Both the position numbers and the translations under genes were made by a program. Shown piece after piece: positions 31,521-43,217 of a stretch of DNA of 64,000 nucleotides. Position 1 is the stretch's first letter, and every line of letters starts with the position of its first letter. Below the pieces are notes generated by a model. It was given only the letters and a program-made list of their open reading frames with translations. It made no database searches and was not told the origin of the DNA. The stretch is from Fistulifera solaris. Lineage: Eukaryota > Bacillariophyta > Bacillariophyceae > Naviculales > Stauroneidaceae. Where the stretch lies: contig AP026148.1 of the NCBI GenBank assembly GCA_030295235.1, forward strand, positions 62,001 to 126,000, in the 5' to 3' direction.

Positions 31521-33142
31521 CTAAGGTCTCGCTGCGTTCTGTCGCACGACGCGAATACACCCCTGGATGTTGAGGAACCAACAGAGAATTTGATTCCATG
31601 GATTTCCTCCGCTAGGACATGGACAATCATTATCCGCCACATGATCGATCGGCCGACAGCCTACTTGCGATTGCGTCCCTAAACCCGCCCATGTATACAC
31701 TGCATCAAACATATCTTTGCTCATGACAGGACCGACGTTGGCTCCACCAGACCCTCCGGCATGATTTCCCAATGCTATATTCTCTTTAGTTAACAATGCG
31801 CTTCCTGACATGCCTCCAGCAGTATCGCAGTAATATCGCAAGTAATGCGCACCATTCGAGCGAGCTACAAACAGAAAAGACAAGTGACGCGTCTGGTGAG
31901 TTGAAAAACTCACAGTTAGCATTGATCACGCAGCACCGCTTTCCCTTTCTCACCTGGTGGAGAGCATGGCCCAGAAGTCGTCATTTCACCGCGTCTAAAG
32001 TCGTACGGGTAGCCGGTGATGGTAATATCGGCTATTCGAGGGTCAGTGACACCGTTGCTCGAGCTGATGATACTATCGATTGCAACGTAGCCCACAATAT
32101 CTCCTGGCTTTCGGGGGGAGAGAAAAAAGGCTAGAATAAGACGAGGGCGAGGTCCAAAACAAGTTTTTGGGAATCAATGAAAAGGTACGTACGTAAACTT
32201 CATCACAGCCCAAATCCGGGCGATTGATTGGCTTGTAAGTGACCACAGCCATGTCAAAAAATCTGCTTTGCGTCTCTCTATACTCTCCGAAAGCCGTAGC
32301 ATAATCCACTTCCCACATTCCAAACGGTTCGAGATGTTGATTGGTTTCCGAGTCAAAGTATCGCCCAGGCGCAATCCGGGTAATAGGCATAGGTCTTCCT
32401 TCGTTGAAATTCCACACGCAGTGTGCCGCAGTTAAAGCAGAAGTCCGTGAAATCATAGTGGCAGTACAAGAATTGTTGCCCCACCTATAATCGCTGGCAC
32501 CGATGGCTCGAAAAGGGTAGAGAGTCGTATCGGGGACCGCTGAGCGTGTATCGTTCCCTATTATAATCAGGTTTCGGTTTTTGACAATAAACTCATATCC
32601 GTCCGCAAGACCTTTGTATAACATCGTCGGTCCCATTGTATCATTGAGTAGGAATAGCGCGACGCATATTCATAGCCGTCGCTGGTAATTCGTACATAAT
32701 GCCGATCGATGCCCATCTCATCCACTTCGTATTCGTCATCAAAAGCCGTCATATTCTCCAAATTCTCTATCTTTTTGGCGTATCGCGTGCGCTTTGTAAC
32801 GAATCGAAACTCTTCTTCCGCAAATCGGGTAATAGTGGCTTCATCGATGACTTCCGAGTTCATAACGAACGCCGATTCTTCCAAGAGACTGTCACACGGC
32901 CCCAAACTATCCAATTCGATGCCCTGAAAGCCGATGAGTTAGATAAATAGGTATGAAACGCAATCTTCTGTCAGTGCACCTACTTGACACCAGGCCAAAC
33001 ACTCATTCGCGTACGTTAATCCGTCAGATCCGCAGACGGCCGGACCCATGAGGGTCGCATCCAAGCTGCATCCAGCACTACAATTGTAGTCGGCACGAGC
33101 GAGCGTGAAGGAAGCGGCTAGTATTGACCAAGTTCGAATCAT
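31521..33142 (-). CDS. Kazal-V8 peptidase copy 1, one apparent frameshift
   Basis: Four exons: 33142-32984, 32923-32193, 32107-31954, 31864-31521. Signal peptide (WSILAASFTLARA), then a Kazal-type domain with six Cys (CSAGCSLD, PAVCGSDGLTYANEC, WC, GPC). The peptidase domain has the His in LTAAHCVW, the Asp in FDMAVVTYK and the Ser in GGMSGSALL, as in the V8/S1B group of secreted serine peptidases. The C-terminus has the CPCP and ILCWFLNIQGCIR Cys pattern shared with copies 2 and 4. One base is missing near 32635-32645; after it the frame resumes with GPTMLYKG, as in copies 3 and 7. No long homopolymer is there, so the copy may be truly broken. It should be a secreted endopeptidase with a built-in inhibitor domain. 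Confidence 0.82.
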
Positions 33143-34076
33143 GGATTTCGTGTGTGTGTTTGTGTGTGTGTGTTGATTATGAACCAGAGATTTATAAACG
33201 ATTGGATAAGGAAAATGAAGGAATACTTATTTCTTGTCTGTGTTTGTGAAAGAATGAAGACATTTTTTCATTATTTTTTGTTCTCGTGTCGTGTTTTGTC
33301 AAGAATTGGCGACTTTCACTTTTTAGTAAGCCCTCGATATTTTTAGCTAGGACGCATATGTCGCAGACTCTCACAAATCGCCAAAACGATGTCAATCTTG
33401 GGTCGATCACAAAAAATCGGCCAAGCAAGAAGACCAATAAAGAACCAATTCTGATGAGATAGCAATTCAACGATCCGTCATTGCATATCTCCACACGACC
33501 ATGGCGTTGTGGTTAGGGTTGTACCGTGGCTCCTGTGACTTGGAGCAGAGAGGAATGGCAAACGCTAGCTCGGAAGGTCTCTCCGACTTGCAAGCCTCAT
33601 GAGCGTGCCAATAATGTGGAAAGCGCCTGTTGTGAGGTTGGTTTTCTCAAATTATCTCAATTTTTTTTGTTAAGTAACACTTTTCGAAGTTTGGAAACGA
33701 TAAGGGACTGTACTATACAATTGAAAATGAGAGGATGAGGTTGATGTTCAAAGAAGAATTTTATAAAAGACGACGAGGAGTCCTTGACTTGTTGATTCTC
33801 ACGAACAAGCCATCTTGATTCAAAGGACACAGGCCGCTAGTCTTCGGTTGATTTTGCTATCAGTCCTAGAAGAAATGGACTTAATTCACTTCGACGTCGA
33901 CAATCAATGGAGAAAAGAGCCTTTTTAAGCGTCGAAAGAGCGTCCGTTTCTCTGGATAAGCATCTCGTAATAGGGACCAGGATGTTTTTGTTTCAGCACA
34001 TCGCATTCGGATGGTATAACTGCCGTGATGAGAGTCATTCTATTGACTCAAAACAACATTGCTTGCAATGAGACCG
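33143..34076. other. Intergenic between peptidase copies 1 and 2
   Basis: Upstream of copy 1 is a TG-rich microsatellite at 33151-33172, overlapping the likely promoter or leader. The rest shows no gene. Confidence 0.5.
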
Positions 34077-35718
34077 CTACACACGACTTTGAAGTGACGG
34101 CAAACACGCTGCAAGGTTGCGGATCCAGCAACGAACGCGACTTCTTCGATTATTGGTGTATTGCGCGCAAGGACAAAAGGTGGATCGCAACTGGCAATTG
34201 AGAGGTTCTTGGTTCGCAAGTCCGGCACCTTGATAAACAAAATCAAAGTTGATTCGGCTGAATACCACCGCACCGTTCGCGCTGCCAAACCCCATATTGT
34301 GAACACCTAAGATTTGGTTTTCAGTGGTGAGCAGCCCGGTTCCGCTGCTCCCTCCTTCCGTATCACAGTAATGAAGAATGTAGTTTGGACCGTAACTTTG
34401 AGCTTTGACAAGTAACGAAGATTTTGAGCGCCAACAGCAAAGCTAACTAGCAATGAAGAGTTTTGTACGTACGTGGATCTGAGCAACGACCGGACGTGAC
34501 CATCTGTTCGTCGAAATCGTAAGGATAACCTGTTAGAGTCATAGTTTGTAATCGAGTATCGGTTACTGATGTATCAGTTCCTGCAACGAGATCAATTCCC
34601 AAATAGCCGACAATGTCACCCGGCTTATGTATCAGCGAAAGATAGAGAAAGAGTCCAAGTGAGATGAGGCGTTCCATGTAGCCATCCATCAATTGTGCTG
34701 TAAAGGGCCAAGGATACTTACGTAAACTTGGGTACTGTCACGGCAGGTATAGCGTGTTTCGTTGCGTGGCTTGTAAGTTACGACTGCGATATCCGCCGTC
34801 CTGCTCCTATTAGCGATGTATGCTTGCATCACGGTCACGTAGTCGACGTCCCACGTGCCAAAAGGTTCCGCAGTTTTGTCGGGCTGCGTAAGATCGATGT
34901 AACGACCCGGTGCTATCTTTTTCATTGGTCTCCAGGTCTTGGAGCTATAACTGTAGGCACAGTGCCCTGCTGTAAGACCCGATCGGCGCGAGATCATGGT
35001 TGCTGTACATAACGTTGGATTATTGTAATCCACTGCTCCAATGGTGCGATAGGGAAAAACCGAAGTGTTTCCTATCACGGAGCGAGTGTCAGGCCCGATG
35101 ACGTCTAACTTCCTGTGACGAAGATTGGATGAAGTATCTTCGACGACACCCCGATACGGCTGAGTTGATGTCATCTTAGTAGAAGAACTCGCCTTGGCAA
35201 TAAATTTGTAGCCCTCGTGAGTCACACGCACAATACTCTTTGTAGCGGACTCTTGAAGGGGAGAAAATATATTGAATTCATCCTCTGCCGAGCCTTCTTC
35301 AACGATCGGTTCCGTAGAAAACTCGATTTCCTTTGTAACGAAACGAAAGTTCTCTTTCGCAAACCGATTCATGATAGCACGCGTAATGATTTCGGAGTTT
35401 CCAGAGAAATCAGGCATCGCGATTCTATCGGCATCTCCCGAGCATGGCCCAGAGGTGAATTTTCTGACGCCCTGTAGTTGACGGAACAAGTGTTAGGACC
35501 GCTAATAACCTAATAGCACTCATCAGACCACTAACCTGACACGAGGCAACGCATCCGTTGACATACGTAAGCAAGTCTTCTCCGCATACTGGACCTCCCA
35601 TGATAGCGCTATCGAGAGAGCACCCAGCATCGCAGTTGTATTGTGCAACAACGCCGGCAAAACTAAAAGCGAGGATAAGGTATGCTGCAAGTACTAGATT
35701 GTTCGAAAGTTTCAACAT
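34077..35718 (-). CDS. Kazal-V8 peptidase copy 2
   Basis: Four exons: 35718-35536, 35471-34722, 34623-34473, 34402-34077; 469 residues, intact. Signal peptide LAAYLILAFSFAGVVA, then Kazal Cys pattern NCDAGCSLD, GPVCGEDLLTYVNGC, SC, GPC. A pro-like segment includes MNRFAKENFRFVTKEIEF, which recurs in copies 1, 3 and 4. The triad is LTAGHCAY, ADIAVVTYK and GGSSGTGLL; the residue after the catalytic SG pair is Thr, not Ser. The C-terminal Cys tail (CPCAQY, RCWIRNLAACL) is present. All introns sit at the same places and phases as in copies 1 and 4. Expected to be secreted. Confidence 0.9.
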
Positions 35719-36808
35719 GTTAGGCCTTTTTGTTTCGTTTCAAACTTTCTTCTTGAATGAAAATTGTTGGCTTTCTCTTTGCGAGCAAATCTTAGTCCAA
35801 AATTATCAACTGGCGCGTTTTCAAATGCCAATGACATGGTCTCGATAATGAGGACGACAAATACACTTTTTGGTTTTCCGTTGGACTGTCATCACGATTA
35901 GATAGAAAAATTAGTACAGAGAGTCTTACCAAAAACGACGATCCGGTATTCCAACTGCGCTCAATTATTCAAAACTTGCGCTAATTATTGTATTACATAG
36001 AGTGACTAAGCCTAAGTACTTGAAAGCATTCGTCTAAGATAGGCTTTAGATTTGCTTAACAAGGGACTGCAGACACAAAAACAAGAGTGTCATCTACAGA
36101 GTTAATTGTGATGTCTCATCGTCACACAGGCGTCCAATCAGATGCAACCTATTGCCTTTTCGCGCACCTTCAATTTCGCGAACGCAACATGAGAAATGAG
36201 AGAAAGTTCGGTTGTGTTGTTATTCAAGTGATTCAAGAGAGGAAAAGCATTCGACAATCCTCTAATAATGCACTTTGCAGGTCATTTATCTGCAGGATGC
36301 GCTGCTGGCGTGACTTTGGTTGGCGGTAGGATCAATGCGACTTTCATTTCTTTCTGTTAACCAAGTTGAAGCAAGGGCTGATTAATAGAAAACTGGCAGC
36401 CCCACTTGATAAGCAAAACTATCGGAGAGCAAAGCAGAGAAAACGTTTAATCGACCACGACATGCAAGTTGAATTCACTCGAAAAACCCATCTTCGTTAG
36501 AAGTGATCCTGCCTCATCGTTCCACACGTTTCTTCGCATATATCAAGGTCAAAGATTCTGTGCAGTTTAATAGAGAATACGCTTTGCGGGGCCGGAAGCG
36601 ACCCCATCACCCATCAGCGTTCTTTGCTGGCTGTTCATCGAAAAATGGCCGCTGGGTGTTGAATAAACAATGGAACTACATTGTGAAATCGACGTTTTCT
36701 AGTGCAAAGTATTTTTCTTCGTTCGGGTGCGGTTGGTTGAAACGGGCTTAATGATGCAGATTATGAGTTATACACAAACCTCGTTGGTCAGAAGCATGAA
36801 GTTGATAA
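35719..36808. other. Intergenic between peptidase copies 2 and 3
   Basis: 1.1 kb with no supported gene; short plus-strand frames look random. Confidence 0.5.
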
Positions 36809-38366
36809 CTAACGGCCCAGACAAGCACCAAAGTTGCGTAGATTACATATCAGTCGTGCAATTCTTCTACTACCGAACTCTGCACATGTGCAAGTTTGGG
36901 GCGCTTGACTCGTTAGCCCAGCCCAACTGGAAACTATGTCGAAATATTCGGGAGTCAAAACCGTGGCTCCATTGACTCGACCTGGTGCTATAGGATTGTT
37001 ATGCGCTCCATTATGGACGCCCAACACTTTGTTGTCATTCGTCAAAGTAGCGGCGCCACTCATCCCGGGCATAGTGTCACTTTAAAAGTACGTCCATGAG
37101 AAGCCAGACATAACCAATATTGTTTGATCGAACCGCCATAGATCACTTACCATGTGTGATAGATATACTTGGGCTTGGTGGAGAATGCTGTGCGAAGAAA
37201 AAGTCAAAGTCATGTGAGTATAGTCGGAAATGACCAAGTATTCATTCACTTGATACTTACGTGCATTGGGACAGAGCCCTGTTGTGATCATCTTGTGTTT
37301 CATATCATAAGGGTATCCTGTGATGGTCATGTTCGAGAATCGCGCATCAGTGACGTTCGAATTATCTTCTCCTACACGGTCTATTGACAAGTATCCAACA
37401 AATTCCCCAGGGTAGACCGAAAAAATACCTAGAAAACGCCTCCTTCGTTTCTTGAACGTAACTACACCCATGTCATAGATTTCATTGCCTGATTCCTCCC
37501 ATCCCTTAAAATAGGATGTGTAATCAACATCCCACGTGCCGAAAGGCTCCGTGGTATTATCAATCTGCCCCGGATCATAAAAACGACCCGGAGCGAACCG
37601 AGTAACGTTAAAAGTCATTTTGGCCGCTCTATCGTAAAGACAATGCGCCGCGGTTATACCAGAAGTCGGACTTATCATGGTAAGAGTGCACCCGGAATCG
37701 GAGAAATCGAAATCCAACCCACCCATGGTCCGATAGGGAAAGATAGTCGAGTCTGGAACCATCGTCCTCGTGTCTTCCCCAATCACCACTAATTTTCGCT
37801 TGCGAAGACGCGGCTGATTCTCAGCAATACGACCTTCGTAAGAAGGCGTGGGACCTTGGATCTTGGCAAATGACTTGACTTTCGAAATGAACTTGTATCC
37901 CTCACTGGTGACACGTACGGTATCAAATCCATCCGGCGATACAGACGATGAAAACACATTCGAGTTGTGTATGAAATCGCGAATCGGATCCCTTGAAAAA
38001 TCAATCTCTTTCGTGACGAATCGGAAACTTTCTTTCGCAAATCGACTCATAATTTCACGCGTAATTACTTCGGTTTGCCCCGAAAGATCAATCTGTTCGA
38101 GGCGGTCTCCTTCACCCCCACAAGAGCCCGCAGTGAACTTGACGCCCTATACGAACGACACGTTAGTCTCATCAGCGATGAAACTATTCAACGGCAATGT
38201 CACTTACTTGGCAAAACGCGAGACATCCGTTTGCGTAACTTATTCCATCGGATCCGCAAACGGGTTGCCCCATTAGGGCAGGATCGAGACTGCAACCCGC
38301 ATCGCAATTGTATTGTGCCGCTGCAGGAGCGACCCAAAGGATGAGAAGAAGTAAAGCGTTCCACAT
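36809..38366 (-). CDS. Kazal-V8 peptidase copy 3 with changed intron pattern
   Basis: Exons 38366-38208, 38146-37261, 37187-37151, 37079-36809; 450 residues. Signal peptide LLLLILWVAPAAA, Kazal domain NCDAGCSLD, QPVCGSDGISYANGC, FC, GSC. Triad ITAAHCLY, YDMGVVTFK, PGMSGAATL. The intron found after the VY codon pair in copies 1, 2, 4 and 5 is absent here: the coding sequence runs through FKKRRRRFLGIFSVYPGEF. A new 71-base intron (37150-37080) splits the Cys codon of HTCDTMPGMSG, five codons before the catalytic site. The 37-base exon between introns is the smallest in the window. The basic patch KKRRRR replaces the usual Asn/Arg/Cys loop. The last Cys motif (TCTC, LICNLRNFGACL) is kept. Confidence 0.88.
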
Positions 38367-40342
38367 GTTGCCCGTTCCCTTGGAAGATCTCGGTTTTCGA
38401 TTTGGAAAAGCAAAGTCTTTTGGAAATGACAGCACCTGCCGATGCAACGCTGAAGAACATTTCCAACTGAAGTCATTCGGCGGGGCTGGCTCGGAGCAAT
38501 TTCGAGGGCTTCATACAAAACACGTCTAAAAACTTCGTATCATCGTGTCTGTACTTGGGCACGCTATCAAAGAAGTCCGCGAGGACATCAAACCATTTTG
38601 GCAAGACCGGTAAGTACTAAGTACTTATATTTATATTAAACAGGAAACGCGCTAACCGACCATTTCCTATCAATAAAAGTATCAACGGCTGCCAAGTATG
38701 GAGCTGGGAGAGTGAAGCATTTTTTCGCAATGACTTCCTTTCATTTTTTCTGTTTTCAAACTGGATAACAAAGACCTCGTTCTATAAATGGAGCCGTTGC
38801 TAACTATCAAACGGTCGACTCCGAAATCTATGTTCCGAGAAAAAGTAGCCGTAACAACGGAACTCGCATCATGCGTGTTTGTTTGTCGTTGTACAAGGTA
38901 TGTGCAATGTGATGTAATTGATGATGAAGGAAAAAATTGTTTGTGTCATCAAGAGCCGTGGCAGTGAGCAACTCGAAAACGACTATGTAAAGGGCCGACC
39001 ATAATATACCATCGAGGGTTTGAGAGATATTATAGCGACAATTGTACTGGTCAATCGGAAAACCATGTAGATATTTTAGGGGAACGATCTACCATCGCGG
39101 CTGTGAGACACGCAAGAGCCACCACCACCACCACCAAAATAGATTAAGTTTATGTGACTCGAAGCGGTTTGCTAATGTTCTTCAGCGAAAAAGATGTAGC
39201 GGCTTTCGTCCATCTTGTCAAAAACGCCCTGGAGAGCTCAGATTCTTTATCGACCGTGAGGAGGCGTTTACTGCCATCGAATTCTTGATCAATACCCAAC
39301 AGAAAAGGCCCCCAGACATGGATCAAGGATTTGCATTCCAATTCAAAATAGGATGCAGTTGAGCCACTCGCCTTACCGCAACGGCCCTCTGGTTTGATGT
39401 GAAAGTTCTCTTCGATCGTGCTCGTCCATCCTTCATGGTCGGCTAGAGCGTTCATGAATTTTAACAAGATCGACCCAACTGCAGTGAGATTCACGGGAAA
39501 TAGGTACATATCTTCCATTGGAGAGTCGACTACCATGGCCTTGAAACTTGATGATGCAATTTTCATTGTTCGAATAGTCGGGTGCGAAAAATTGTCCCTG
39601 TATTACCTTCTCTTCGGACTGAGTGCGAGTCGAGAAGGCATACGCTACTTCTGCTGTGAGCTGAGCTACGCCGACATTATAAAGATGCTCGATGCAATGA
39701 ATTGCAATTTAAAATTATAGCTGAATGTCTCGATTCATCTAAAAGGATCTCACAAAGATTGTGTTCGACTTGAAGCCCCAATCAGCAAGTCGCAAGAGCC
39801 CTAGTCAGCCCGCTTTGCTTTTCCGAATGAAGACTACGTCGCCAAGCCAGTATTTGACAAAAATGGTGTTGGGAGCAATGCTACCAGAAATAAATGGCTC
39901 TCTAGCCAACATTATTGCCTATTGCTTTTGATTAATTTCTGGCAATATGGCTTTTTTGTCTGAAAGACGACTGAAAGCAAGAGGGATGATAGTGGATCCG
40001 AACCGAAGATTTGGCTTTTTATGCTGATGAGGGATCAGTCACGACCTAGCGATTTGGTGAGATTCAAAACTCTTTGAAGTATACCTCGTTCAACATTCAG
40101 ATTAACCTGCTTCCTAATAGTCGAAATCGCCTGTTAGATAAAGTGTATACTTTTCGCTTTAGTTGCTAAAAGGTCGTCGATAGTTGCACATTGCAAATAC
40201 GGTTCCTAGAGTTGATAGCTCTTCTTTTGTGAAGTTAACGCGCTCATTGCTAATTTGAGTTTAATGTACAATCGCCCGCGATGAGGGAAAGTTGAGGCAG
40301 GGCTTTGAAGGGCATGATACGCAGCAGGATGCAAAGAATTCA
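38367..40342. other. Intergenic between peptidase copies 3 and 4
   Basis: 2 kb. One minus-strand frame at 39150-39566 is listed separately; the rest has no gene. A CCACCACCACCACC stretch is at about 39120-39135. Confidence 0.45.
39150..39566 (-). CDS. Hypothetical protein, weak
   Basis: 138 codons from ATG 39566. No family recognised, no signal peptide or membrane span. The composition is protein-like (for example YLFPVNLTAVGSILLKFMNA), and it could be a small gene or a fragment of an older one. It lies isolated between two peptidase genes. Confidence 0.3.
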   Translation of the reverse strand: MKIASSSFKAMVVDSPMEDMYLFPVNLTAVGSILLKFMNALADHEGWTSTIEENFHIKPEGRCGKASGSTASYFELECKSLIHVWGPFLLGIDQEFDGSKRLLTVDKESELSRAFLTRWTKAATSFSLKNISKPLRVT

Positions 40343-41976
40343 TCAGATTCGGTTCGCGCTTTCCAGTGCCAGTCGCAAACAACCTCTAAAGTTAATAAAC
40401 CAACAGATTGCCCGCTGGGACGGATTGCTTTGTGATGAGCAGGGACACGTGTTTGATGCTGAGCATACGAATGCCTGTTGATTTGCTAGTCCTGCCCAAG
40501 TAAATACGGAATCATACAGTTTGTCCTTCAGAACAGCTCCTCCATTGCGACTAGATACCCAATTTCCATGAGCATGAACACCGACAGCAACATTGTTGGG
40601 GAGTAAGAAGCTACTCCCGCTCATTCCCGCAACCGTGTCGCAAAAATGCCAGATATAGTGCGAACCGCCCGACAAAGCTATCAATCAGAGAAAAAGATGA
40701 GCGTCAGTATAGATTGCAACATTTTTTCTCGTATCTTGTCGCTAATTTTTCCACTTACCTTCGCGAGAACAGGCGTTCGAGGTGACCATCTTCCAAAGTA
40801 GTCGGAAGGATAGCCAGTAACAATGAGAGCGGCCAAGCGCGGATCATTAACGACTGAACTTGTTCCTAAGACTCGATCGATACCAACAAATCCTACTACA
40901 TCGCCCGGCTTTGTAGGGAACGAAGAGCCTAGGTTAGGCCACGGAATTTCAGTGTATTGCGAATCCACATGAATGATACTTACGTAGACGTTTGAGCAAC
41001 CGAGATCGGGACGATTGGATGGCTTAAACGTGACGACAGCCATGTCAAAGTTTCCATCTTTTGAATCTTTGTACTCCCGGAAGGTTGTCGTATAATCCAC
41101 ATCCCACGTTCCATAAGGATCTATCATACTACCAGTCGAAGCATCCACGTAACGTCCTGGAGCCACTTTCATCATCGGAAGCGGTTCGTTGGTACTCGTT
41201 CGCCAAACACAGTGGCCGGCAGTTAATGCTGAACTTCGAGAAATCATTGTTACTGTGCAGACGCTAGTCCCCTTGGTATAGTTATAGTCCGCGGAGCCGA
41301 TGGCGCGAAAGGGAAAAGCGGTCGTATCGGGGACAACACTTCGAGAGTCCGTTCCGATGACAATCAAATTACGTTCACGAAGAAGCTTTCGGTCAACTTG
41401 GCCAGCAAGACCTTCGTTCGCAACACTGGAATTTGGAATGCCAGTCGATGCTGTTGACTCCAAAGGCGCCATAAACTCGTAACCTTCGCTAGTAATACGC
41501 AAAACGTGAGGATGAAGAGGGACGTCGAGGCGATCCACCAAGTCGGATTCTACGACATCTTCGTAATCATCGAGCTGTGTTGCAAATTTGACTCGCTTGG
41601 TCACAAACCGAAAGCTCTCGTGCGCGAATCGATTCATAACATCCATTGTTATCACGTCAGCACTTCCCGGAAAATCAAACCCAGACAATCGGCTTTCATT
41701 CATTCCTTCGCATGACCCGTAATTGAATTTGGTGACGCCCTGTATAACAATCCGATCAACGAACCGTTAGCCTTCTTGTCTGATCAATCACGCATTGCAG
41801 CACGTTTGCGCACTTACTTGACACCACGCCACACAAGCGTTCTGATAAGTGAAGCCATCGTCGTCGCATACAGATGGACCCATGATGCTTCCATCGAGAG
41901 AACATCCTGCGTTACAATCATACTGTGACGCCACACAGGTAAACGAAGACAGAATGAACAAGAGAGTCTTTCGCAT
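40343..41976 (-). CDS. Kazal-V8 peptidase copy 4, one apparent frameshift
   Basis: Exons 41976-41818, 41739-40984, 40908-40759, 40677-40343; about 466 residues. Signal peptide LLFILSSFTCVASQ; Kazal domain DCNAGCSLD, PSVCDDDGFTYQNAC, WC, GSC. Pro-like block MNRFAHESFRFVTKRVKF. Triad LTAGHCVW, FDMAVVTFK, AGMSGSSFL; the residue before the conserved Gly is Ala, not Gly. The second intron (40983-40909) is in frame without a stop, so failure to splice it would add 25 residues rather than end the protein. In exon 3 one base is missing near 40789-40797; beyond it the expected MVTSNACSRE follows in the new frame. The Cys tail (CPCS, ICWFINFRGCL) is present. Confidence 0.82.
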
Positions 41977-42910
41977 TTTGTCTCGTCCAAATTTAGATGA
42001 ACGTCAAGGAAAGCAGTAGAGACGCTAAGGAGTCGAATTATCGATCGGTGGATGATAATGACGAAATTGTTGCTGAGGGAAAGGTCTTTGCTTTTCCGCG
42101 TTGAGACCTTGGCGCGGGCCAAATTTTCTATAATTGGTGATTAGTCTTAATTACCCAAAATTACCCCTTACAAAACTGTAGAGTAATTTCGTTCGCGGTC
42201 TATTAACTTGTTTCGTAAATTGATTATTCTGTAAAAAGTACTTAAAGTATAGTATGTTTCTGTAGTATGGTGTTCGTCTCTATTCTTGTTGATCTCTTGT
42301 TATCCTGTCGTCCGTCATCGGCATTGGACATGGAGGGAGATTTTTGATTTGATGTCAACATGTGCAACGTGCACCTTCCAATCCCAACGGAAATCTATCG
42401 GATGTCGTTTCTTCGGAAGAGAACGAATAAACGTCCATCAGTCACATTCAAAACCTTGTCACCAGGATTGCGAACACCATGCAAACCTCTTTTTTTTTCT
42501 TCCAGGAACTGCAATCCATTAGAGTGGCGTTCGCCATCAATCAGACTGACATTTCAAGATGAGGGCGTTTCTTGCCGATTGCAAGGTCGAAAACAGCAAA
42601 TGCACTTTCTCTCGTGGCGAACTGCGAATTGTCCGATGATGATGACAATGACAACAGAATCAAATCGCTAGAGCTACATTGAAAAAATGCCGAGCTCCAT
42701 TTTCCTCAAGACCGAATTCACCTTCCTGTGAACCGTCTACGGGGAAAAAATATTCCGTAATAGAGAACCAAAGCGACTATGGACGAACACACCAATGCCC
42801 CCTTTTTATGACTCGCAAGGTGCAATTGCAGTTTTAACGAAAACAGGGAACTAAATGAAGAATGGTGACGATATACCTGCATCTTCCTTTTTCCTCATTC
42901 GTATCATCCG

Positions 42911-42958
<48 letters not shown>

Positions 42959-43217
42959 CGACGACCCTCTAGCTTTCAAAAGGTGCAAAAATACTCTTGA
43001 AACAAAGTTGTTTTGTACTGCTTTGTGCAAGTATATAAATGCGATTGAGAACATTTGAATCTTTCCACACTATAGGCGTTCAGACGATATCAAAACATTC
43101 TAGATTTCTTCGATTGCTATGCGAGTTAGTAGGCATCCTTCGGTAAGCTAATAATCGTTTACGCGATAAAGCAGACAAAAAAGTAGATTAATTCGCAGAT
43201 TATTTTTACATCAGTTG
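41977..43217. other. Intergenic between peptidase copies 4 and 5
   Basis: 1.24 kb. Contains a (GAT)n microsatellite at about 42911-42960 that makes artificial poly-Asp and poly-Ser frames. No gene is supported. Confidence 0.55.
42911..42960. repeat. (GAT)n microsatellite
   Basis: About sixteen uninterrupted TGA/GAT triplets lie in a non-coding region. Confidence 0.85.

Noticed and set aside
42855-43058. Poly-Asp / poly-Ser open frames on both strands
   Set aside because: Produced by the (GAT)n microsatellite; no other coding sign.
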